From positions 143,688,025-143,752,024 of the forward strand of contig NC_134539.1 of NCBI RefSeq assembly GCF_050624435.1: a DNA stretch of 64,000 nucleotides, read 5' to 3'. The notes under the pieces were generated by a model, which worked only from the letters and a program-made list of their open reading frames with translations, ran no database searches and was not told the DNA's origin. How positions within the stretch are numbered: the first letter of the stretch is position 1; the number at the start of each line of letters is the position of its first letter. Below, piece by piece: positions 12,301-22,400 of the stretch. This stretch comes from Tenrec ecaudatus. Lineage: Eukaryota > Chordata > Mammalia > Afrosoricida > Tenrecidae. The translations under genes and the position numbers were made by a program.

Positions 12301-15300
12301 AAAGACAAACACACCGAGAGAATGGATTTTAAGGTTAATGTTTCCTCTACCACTTACTAACTCTGTGACCCGGGCAACTTACATGGCCTCTCTGAATCTC
12401 AGCTACCTGGGAAATGAGTGTGAGCCGATCCACCTGGTGATATTGTCATGAAGGTGAAATGCGATATCAATGTAGGTATCCTGCCCGAAACATGCGCTCA
12501 ACAACCTGCCTCCGTCCCCTAGAACACCTTCATGTTAATAGATGGCTTAAGTGGACAATCCCATGAAATACAGTCTGGCCTGATGGGGCTTATCAGCTGC
12601 TGTTCTGAGGTGTGGTCAGCGCGTTCGGTCTCAGCAACACTATGGACAGTTAGGAGGAAGCACTGCCTGGTCTTACACCAGCCCCACCACTGTTCTTATG
12701 TTTGAGCCTCCTGTTGCTGCCGCCGTGTCCGCCCATCCCCTTGAGGACTTACTCTTTGGTTGCCCCTCCACTTTACCAGGCATGAAGTCCTCTCCAGGGA
12801 CTGGTCTCTCCTGACAACATGTCCGAAGTATATAAGGCAAAGTCTAACCATCTTGCCTCTAAGGAATATTCTGGCTATACCTCTTCTAAGACAGATCCGT
12901 TTGCTTTTTTGGCAGCCCGTGGTACAAGTTAATATTCTTCACCGGCACCAGGGTTCACATGCATCAATATTTCATTGGCCTTCTGTATTCAATGACCAAC
13001 TTGCACATGCATATGAGGAAATTGAAAACGCCATGGCTTCGGTCAGGCGCCCCTTAGTCCCCACATTAACATCTTTGCTTTTCAACACTTTAAAGGGGTC
13101 TTGTACAGCAAACCTACCCATTGCCGTGTGTCCTTTGATCTCTCGACTGCTGCTTCCATGAGCATTGATTGTGGATCCAAGCAAGACGAAATTCTCGACA
13201 ATTTCAGCTTTCCCCCATTTATCATGATGTTATCGACTGGTCCAGTTGTGAAGATTTTGGTTTTCTTTACATTAAGTTATAAACCTTGATCTTCAACAAC
13301 AAATGCTACAAGTCCTCGCCTTCAGTAAGCAAGGTGTGTCATCTTACAGGTTGTTAATAAGCCTTCCTGTTAAGACCATCCCTTGAATCTATACCATAAA
13401 TCATAGTGTCGTCTTGATTTTTTGGGAGGAAATTAAAGATAATTGTGCAATTCTATTCTATAGATGAAAATATAGCTAGATAAAATTATACTTGGGGACT
13501 TGAATTTATTCTTAATACCCTCATGGTAACCTTAGAAGAACTGAGAATTGAAGTGCTTCTCAACTTCATATTTGGAAGTACGTTTTTGACATGATACTAA
13601 AATAAACAATAATCAGACAATGAATTCTAAAGAAAGGCAAGCTTTGACCTTGATGCCTCAAAGCAGAAAGACACCCTCCATCCTCTGGGCTATCTTAGTG
13701 CTCAGCGAATGTCACCCTGGGTTAGGCACCCACCTGTCTGTCTTTCCCAGCAGGCTGTGAGCCTCCTGACTTCTACAGAACGTTCTCAGTCACCTTTGGG
13801 TCCGTGGCCTGGAATGGAATAGAGGTTCTATTGATGTCTGTGGACTGAGTGAGTGAACCCCATCTGCTTGTTCCTTGATGTGAACTTTTGTCTTTCTAGA
13901 CCCAGTGGCCACCCCAGTTCTGAATGTTGATGTGATTCAAACAAAAAATGCACAATATGTAGTAACACTCCGCTGCATCTCATCTCAGGGCTCTTTGCCC
14001 ATCAGCTACACTTTCTTTGAGAATAATGTCACCGTATCAACTGTTCCCATGGACATAAGGGAGCCTGCTGAAATTAACATCACCAAGAACACCAGAACGG
14101 AGGGAACGTATACGTGTAAAGCTAAAAACAGGCTGCCTAACCATTCAAAGTACAGTCAACCGGTCCTTACCGTAACAGGTAAGAGCTGCTTTGAGTCCGA
14201 TTTCTTCCACGGGGCTTGGGTTTGCTCCCAGATATGGCAGGTGCTCCTCTGCCCACCCACTTTCCACTTGGCTCCAAAGGTCAAGCTTTCTGCCATAAAA
14301 GAACCATAGAAAAATCTACAATGACAGCAAGAAGGGACCCTGTAAAGTGAATTTTGCAGTGAGATTTCCTACCCAACTCTAACTCTAGCGGTATCCTTCC
14401 CCTACCCGGGTTCTCAGCAGCCACTTTAGAACCTGTACCCCTCCTGGGGCTGGTAGGTCTCTTGTTTCACTTGGCTTTTTCATCAGACTTTTTTTTTTTT
14501 AACATCTGTGCCTGCCTGATTGGCTGCTTAGGGCCCAGCTGCTCACATTTATTGAGTCTAGACGTCCAGCAAAGAGCGATGGCTAAGCACTGAGCTAGCA
14601 ACCCAAAGGTTGGTGGTTTAAACCCACTCAACAACTCCATGGGAAGAAGAAATGGCAATATGATTCTCTGAAGAAACCCTAGGAGAGAGGTCTCCTGTAT
14701 CAGTTCATGTTGGCCTGGGTCAACATCATAACACCTAATAGTCACAGGCTTCAAGCACCACCTTCAGCCAGGATCAAGGGTTACCCTCTCCAGACCTGAG
14801 CTTTCTAGTGAGGGCAATACTGTGGTGCATCTCAGCCAGGCACTTTCTGATGGGCCCACCTGGGTCTTGCATTTCTACTCTGGGGACCAAGACCCCCAAT
14901 TCCCTGCCCAGTCAGATGCCAATCTGCTTCCAGACCCTGCCCAAGGTTCTTACTCAATCCATCCTTCCCAAGGGGGAGCACATCTCTGGAACTGAACCGA
15001 GGTGTAGACAAGGTGTGGGCTGATGGGTCCACATGCATGCATGTGCAAGTCCTTTACGTCCGTACAAAGGCACACTTAACAAAGCAAGGGAAGAAGGAAG
15101 CCGAGGTTAGCAAAGGCAGAAGGTACACTTGGGTGTTAAAAACACTTTACCTAGCCTCATCCTAAGAACAGAGCCTGAACCCCAGGCTCAGCAAGGTCTA
15201 ACAAATGCGGCGGCTTTCCAGAACCCAGCTTTTGACTACAAATCCCAGGCCTGCCATAACCTAGCGGTGTGGCTTACTTAGGAAAGCCCCTTGCCCTCTC

Positions 15301-16414
15301 TAAGCCCCGCCTTCCTCATCTGTAAAATGTGGACTATGAAAGAGATAGGCAAGGCAATGTGAACACAGTGCTTAGGACCATGCCCTGCGTGGCGTCAGTC
15401 GAGGGGAGCTGTTTGGGTGACACACACCAGGCCAATAAGCAGCCAGGCCTTTCTGGTGATCATGAGCCGGTCACCCTGGCGCGGATCGATGCTCTGTTCC
15501 TTGCTGTGCTGCTTGGCGCCTCCTGCAGAACGCCTGTGGGTGGGTGTGCTAAAACATGACGCTGGGGTGTCGGCATGTTCCCCGTACCTGCATTTCAGTG
15601 CCAGCAGCGTGACCCAAAGTGAACAGGTTTCAGCAGAGTCCCGACGAAGAACAGACTCCAGAGAAGTCCACTGCCCCGGAACAAACCTTACGGACAGAAT
15701 GGAAACCTTGTCAGACTCTGACAGCCTTAAGAAGGAGAACGTCGTCGAAGATCGTGCGGAAGAGGGGCACCTCAGGGTGGAAGGCACTCGAAACCTGACG
15801 GAGGAAGAGCTGCCTCCTCAACGTAGAGCCGGCACGACGACGTAGGGCCGGCACGAGGATGACGTAGGCCTGCACGACGACGACGTAGAGCTGGCACGAC
15901 GACGTAGGGCCGGCAATGATGACGTAGGCCGGCAAGATGACGTAGGGCCAGCACGACGACGTAGAGCAGGCACGATGACGTAGGCCAGCATAGCGACGTA
16001 GGGCCTGTACGACGACTTCAGGCCGGCAGGATGACGTAGAGCCGGCACGATGACGTAGGGCCGGCATGACGACGGGCGCGGATAACGGCCGTGGGAGTAA
16101 AGCGCTCCCAGCGCCCCTCTGCTGATGGGCACGGCTGGAAAGGAGAACAGCTGCACGCATCCACGAATAATCTCGACTTGGAACGTACAGAGCACGGATC
16201 TAGGAGAACTGGAAGTTGTAAAAACTGAAATGGAGTGGGGAAAAGGCATCCTAGACATTAGCTGCCCATGGTAAGCCGAAGGGACCGGCACTGGCCATTC
16301 TGAATCAGAAAACTGTATGGTCTGTTATCCTTGGCATGAAACCATCCAGAGGGATGGCACTGCCTTCATAGTCAAAAAGGACATTTCAAGATTCATCTTG
16401 AAGTACAGTGCTGT

Positions 16415-16472
<58 letters not shown>

Positions 16473-19400
16473 AATTCAGTCAATTCAATTGTTATTCAAA
16501 TTTAGTACCAACAATCAAATCTAGTAATGAAGAAATTGAAGAATTCTACCAGCATCTTCAGCATGAAATTGATTTCATCAAAGTGCATTGATAATTATTG
16601 TCCATTGGAATGCAAAAATTGAGAACAAAGAGGAAGATATAATCATTGGAAAATATGGACCTGGTGATAGAAATTAAGCCAGAGACCCATTGAAAGAATT
16701 TTGCGAGATCAACGACTTCTTCGTCACAAATAACTTTTTCAACGACAAAAAGGCCACCATATACATGGGCTTTTCCAGACGGAAAACACAGAAATCAAAT
16801 TAACTATGATGGAGAATTCCGATATTAGCAGTTCGGGGATGCTAATGAAACCAGGCCAGGGGCTGATTGTGAAACAGAATATCAATTGCGCATATGTAAG
16901 TTCAGACTGAAGCTGAAGAAATTAAAGCAAATCCACGACAGCCCAAATATCACCTTGAGCCTATCCCACCTGAATTTTGAGAAAATCTCAAGGGCAGATT
17001 TGCTGCATTGAACATTAAGGGAAGAAGATCGGATGCGCTGTGGAATGATATCAAGAACATCATACGTGAACAAAGCAAAAGGTTATTACAAAGACCGGAA
17101 ATAAAGATCAAAGTGGATGGCAGAAGAGACCCCGACCCTTGCTTTTAATTGTGCAGGAGCTAAGGCACATGGAAGAAAGGATGAAGTCAAAGAGCCGAAC
17201 AGAAAATTTCAAGGGGCAGCTAGAGAAGACAAAGCAAAATATTATAATGAAATGTGCAAAGATCTAGAGTTAAAACACAGAAAGGAAGAACACTCCCAGC
17301 CTATCTTAAATTAAGAGAACTCAAGAAACACTTCAAACCTCTGGTTGCAATACTGAAAGGTCCCATAGGCAAAATACAGAATGATGTAAGAAACATCGAA
17401 AGAAGATGGCAGGAGCACACAGTCACGGCACCAAAACGAACTGGTCGATCTCCCACCATTTCAGGAGGTGGCATATGAGAAAGAACGAATGGTGCTGAAG
17501 GAAGAAGTTCAAGCTGCACTGAAGGCATGCGCCAACACCAAGGCTCCAGGAGCTGATGGAACACCAATGGAAATGCTTCCACAAGCTGACGAAGCACCGG
17601 AAGCACTCACTCGTCTATGCCAGGGAATTTGGAGGGCAAATACTTGGTCAGCTGACTGGAAGAGACCCATATTGTACTCATTCCAAAGATAGTTGACCCA
17701 ACGGAATGCCCAAATGACAGAACAATATCTCTGATAGCAGATGCAAGGAAAACTGACAGAACGATATCTCTGACAGCAGATGCAAGGAGAGCTTTGCTGA
17801 AGATCACCCAACATGGTGTTAGCAGTACATTGACACAGGGCTGCGAGGGGGTCAGGCCAGATTCAAAAGAGGACATGGAGCAAGGGATATTATTACTAAT
17901 GTCAGGTGGAGCCTGGCTGAAAGCAGAGAAGGCCAGAAAGATGTTGGGGGTGGGGGTGGGGATTGCTTGCTTTTTATTATGCCAAGGCATTCAACTGTGT
18001 GGATCATAACCAACTATGGATAGATATATCCTTTAGAAGAATGGGAATCCCAGAACACTGCATTGTGCTCATGTGGAATCTGTTCTTGGGGTACCGGACC
18101 CAACAGTAAAGGGTCCTTCCTTAGGAGCGAATTTGTGATTATGGAAAATAAGATCAAACAGGGGCACAGGGGTTCCTCGTCTCAATCCCGGAACCAAGAG
18201 AGCAAATGCACTTTCCAATGGATATATATAATCGTGGGGCTTACAAATCTTTCAACAGGTATGCACATAAAATCATGAGCAGTAACAGCGGGAATGCAGA
18301 CTAGAGTTAACAGGGTAATCGAATGAATCAACAGCCTAACCTCATGCCCTTGAGCCCTCCCCACGGGAACAACCGATGATCAGTATCAGGAGTGTCAGAG
18401 GGGTCAGTTACTCGTTCGGGCGGGACAGGCAATCGAATCTGAGCGCTCCTAACTACAGCTAACCTCTGGGCACTTAGTGAGCAACCAGACACATCCTTTA
18501 TGACAGCTCCTTTATGGAGGGCCTATTCTTAGCCAGGAGGATGTGTATTAAGAGTAATTTTTATCTCACAACTGTGAGGGCCTCCCCCCCATAATTATGA
18601 GCATAGAGAATTTGGCCGTTTACATTTACATCCGGTCTCTGTTTCCCACAATCTGTCCATCAATCCAGAGGCAGTTGTGTGAACCAAACAAGGGGATACT
18701 GCATGGTTTAAAACCAGGAAAGGGGTGTGCATCTGGGTTGCATCCTGTTCTCAGACTTCCTGAAGCTGTGTGCTGAGCAAATCATAGAGAAGCTGGAGGA
18801 CATGAAGCAGAATGTGGCATCGGGATTGGAGGAAAGCTTACTGACAACCTGCGATATGCAGACAACACAGCCTTGCTTGCTGACCGTGAGATGGACTTGA
18901 AGCCCTTGCTGATGACGGTCAAGAATGGCAACCCTCAGTACGGACTCCAACTCAATGTAAAGGCAAGAAAGCCCTGGCGACGGAGCCCAGAGGGAACAGC
19001 ACGATAAGTGGACCACACGGCACTCAAGGATTTCGTCTTGCTTGGCCCCGCAGTCGATGCCTGTGGAAGCAGCAGCCCAGAGGAGAGATGAGTCACTGCA
19101 CTGAGTGAATGGGCTGCACAAGAAGTCTGTGAAGCGTTGACCATCAAGGAGGTGGCTTGGAGGACTAAGGTGGGCCTGGCCCAAGCCCCGGTATTATCCG
19201 TGAGCTCATGTATGTGAAAGTCGGACATGGAGGAAAGAAGACCCAAGGTGATGCCTTTGAATTACGAGGCTGGCTAAGAATACTGAAAGCACCATGCGCT
19301 GCCAAAAGGAGAAGCAAAGGCTCTTGGCAGAGCTACCACCAGAATTCTCCTTAGAGGCAGGGGCAGGGAGACTTCATCTGCTGTGCATACTCCGGACATG

Positions 19401-22400
19401 TTTTCAGGGGAGACCAGTCCCTGGAGAAGGGCAGCACGTTTGCTAAAGTAGAGGAAGACCTGGGACAAGCGGGACTGACCCAGTGACTGCAACCATGAGC
19501 TCAGATGTAGGAACAACTGTGAGCACGGTGCAGGGCCGGGCCGTGCTTCCTTCTGTGGGGCAAGGGTGGCTGTGAGTCGGAACCGACTGGACCGCACCAA
19601 GTGTGCAGGGCCTGTCTGTCGCTCTGGGACACAGTTGCGCTGGTCCTTGCATGAACACTCAACAGTTCGCTGTCATTGGGAGAGAGGAGTGGGCCGTGAG
19701 ACGGACCCCAGAATTGTCTCTTCCAGGTGAAGGCGGCTGTCCTCTTTGCCTGCAGCTGCTGCTTCCTGCCTTGGTTCTGGTGCTAATCGTAATAGCCTTG
19801 ATCCTGCTGTGCTGGCAGCTACCCAAACACAAAGCAAGTAAGTTCTGTGTGGGACTTTGTCTCCCAGGGTGAAAGACACAGACAGCAGCAGGGGCAGAGG
19901 TGCAGCTAGAGAGTGAGTGTGTGTGTGTCGGCGGGGAGGGGGAGGGGGGTGAAAGTGGGATCAGAAATGGGAAAGGGGCCAAAAATGAAGCGAGCAGGAA
20001 AAGATGACAAGCGCGACAGTGAATGAAATAGACACCTCTTTAGTTCGCACATAGTAGGGTGTCGCCCAGAAGGGCCTTTTCTTACTTAGATGGCTTCCTG
20101 GGCATATGACGTGTGCAGTGTCTAAGAGGGACTTGGTGTAGTGTACTGCTGCCACCGTCTCGGACTTCTTTATTTTTAAGTAAGAGTCTACGTTTTACCG
20201 TGGCTCTGGTTACATCGCCCATCCTGGTGACAAGCTCCTCTAGGGCGAGCGCCTGGTATTTCTCAGCTTCCTTAATGGGTCCAGCTCTATTACCTTTCTA
20301 GGACACAGTACCCAAAGGAGGCTTAAAACAAGAAATTGATGATCTGCTACGGAGGCTAGAAGCCAGAAACAAGGTGTGGGCAGGACTCTGATCTCTCTGA
20401 AGGCCCTCGGGCAGTGGTTCTCGGCCGTCCTCATGTGTGGTGACCCTCCAGCCATAACATTATTTTCGGTGCTACTTCATCACTGTCATTTTGCTAGTGT
20501 TCTGAATCATGTGAATCTGACATGCAGGATGTATTTTCATGGTTACCAATTGAACATACTTAAAGCATAGTGATTCATCACCAAAACAACATGTAATTAT
20601 ATATTGTGAAATATTTATGTCTAATGACAAATCAATGACATTTTGTCTTGAAGCATGGTGTAGCCTGGGTAACAGGCTTCACGCCGGGTACTCGTAGGTG
20701 GGCGTATCTGCATGTGAGAGGACCCACCTGGAGAGGGATAGAGGAGTGGTGTCTCGGTTCTTAAGGTCATGGGAAATATGTTTTCCGATGGTCTAGGCGA
20801 CCCGTGTGAAAGAGTCGTTCGACACCCAAGGGGGTGGAGACCCTCAGGTTGAGCCCTGCTGCCCTTGGGGAAGCTCTTTCCGCGCCTCTCCGGGATGCTG
20901 GTGGATACCACCAATCCTCGCCATTCACACCAGTCTCTGCCTCCTCTTCACATAGCTGTCTCCCCTTGGCCTCACTCTGGTTTTGTTACTTTTCCTCTTT
21001 TTATAAGAACACCATAAATGATAAAAATGAAAAAAAAAAAAAAAAAAAAAAGAACACCAAAAACTAAACAAAACAAAAAACCTTCCAAATTCACTGCCAT
21101 CGAGTTGATTTGGACTCAGAGTCACATTGAATTAGGGTCCGCGGCACTCCAGTAAGACCTCACGTACCTTAACTAATAGCATCTCCAAAGACCCTTTCTC
21201 CAAACAAGATCACAGTCTCGAGGAGGGTCGGGGCGTCGGCTCTCTTGGAGAGGTGGGGGCTTAATTAGCCATTCCATGTTAATTAAACATTACTCTTAGA
21301 GGACGAATGAAGAGGGGTGTCCTTCTCCTCCCTACATGAGGTGCTGTATCCACAAGCAAATGGTTTCTTTGCATGAATGTCTTCATGTCCCCAGTAGAAT
21401 CCTCGGTTAATTACTGTTCCTGAGACAAGCAAAATGGGGCAGAATTGATTCGATTTGCTAATTATGTACTGACTTTCGTAAGGAAAGCTACGAGAGGTGA
21501 TATGTGTATAGCCTCTAGAGTCACACCCTGGAAGTTGCTGAATATACAACTGTCTTTCAAAACCAAGCAGATAAATGTCTGCATACTTCTCCATCTTCCT
21601 CTCCCATCACCACCTCTGGGTAAGAATTCACAGTTGCCTTTTCAGCGGGCACGCAAGCGCAGAGGGTAAGCTAGACTTGCCCAAATGATATCTGCATCTC
21701 CGCACTGCCATCACCCAGCTAGCTGCCTGAAGGACACCGTGGATAGACTTCGCCAGCTTGCTTTACCTAGCCCCAGCACGCCCGTCTGCGACATGAGGCC
21801 ATGGGAGACGGTGCTGGAGCTGAGGCCGGGGACTATAGGATAAGGTGTTAAGTTCCTGTGCCTCTCTCTGTTCTCCGTGTCCAGCAAAAGTCCTGATTCA
21901 GAGAAGTCAGGAATTCAATGGACATAAAACTTGAAAACAGATGCCAAACAAATGTATGCACTTCATAATGTATTTAAAGCTTGTCTCCTCTTTCGATGTA
22001 AAGCCTAGGTCTGAGACCAGGCTAACTGAGGAGACTGGTGGAGCCCCGGAGCATATGGTCCTTAGTCACTCTTTGGGAACCCTCTGGCTCAGTCTTCAGT
22101 CAAACAATATACAAGCCTGAGGGGACCAGCGAGCTAGAGTTAAGAATCATCAACCATAAGAGACCAAAGGGGCATGTGTCAGGCCAGGTAGACTAGAGAA
22201 ACAAATTCATAAACACGCATATGTATAGAAGAGAGAGGTTTATAAAAAGGGTAACTGCACATTAAGAAAACATCCCAGCCCAGTCAAGTCCAAGGTCATA
22301 AGCCCGATATTAGCCCATAAGTCCAATACCAATCTACAAAGTCCTCTTCAGACTCACGAAACCATGCAGTGATGCCAAATGCAGGACGGTCACAAGCCAG

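Larger units (their letters stand above)
15600..19600 (+). mobile_element. RTE-type LINE, near full length, inactivated
   Basis: From 16165 the frame reads like an RTE apurinic endonuclease ('TWNVQSTDLGELEVVKTEM'), then reverse transcriptase fragments ('EVQAALKACANTKAPGADG' near 17505; 'RYADNTALLADREMD' near 18855) and a 3' tail 'gtgagtcggaaccgactgg' at about 19575. The catalytic YADD box reads YADN and the frame is broken many times, so it cannot make an active protein. It fills the intron before the MILR1 membrane exon. The 5' limit is approximate. Confidence 0.75.

Noticed and set aside
15826-16080. CRISPR-like array
   Set aside because: Units are contiguous without distinct spacers, vary in length and sit beside a LINE in a mammalian intron. 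It is a minisatellite.
15711-16291. Long minus-strand open frames with repeated 'VVPALRR' units
   Set aside because: They are read out of the CpG-rich minisatellite, whose unit has few stop codons, and the unit length is not a constant multiple of three.
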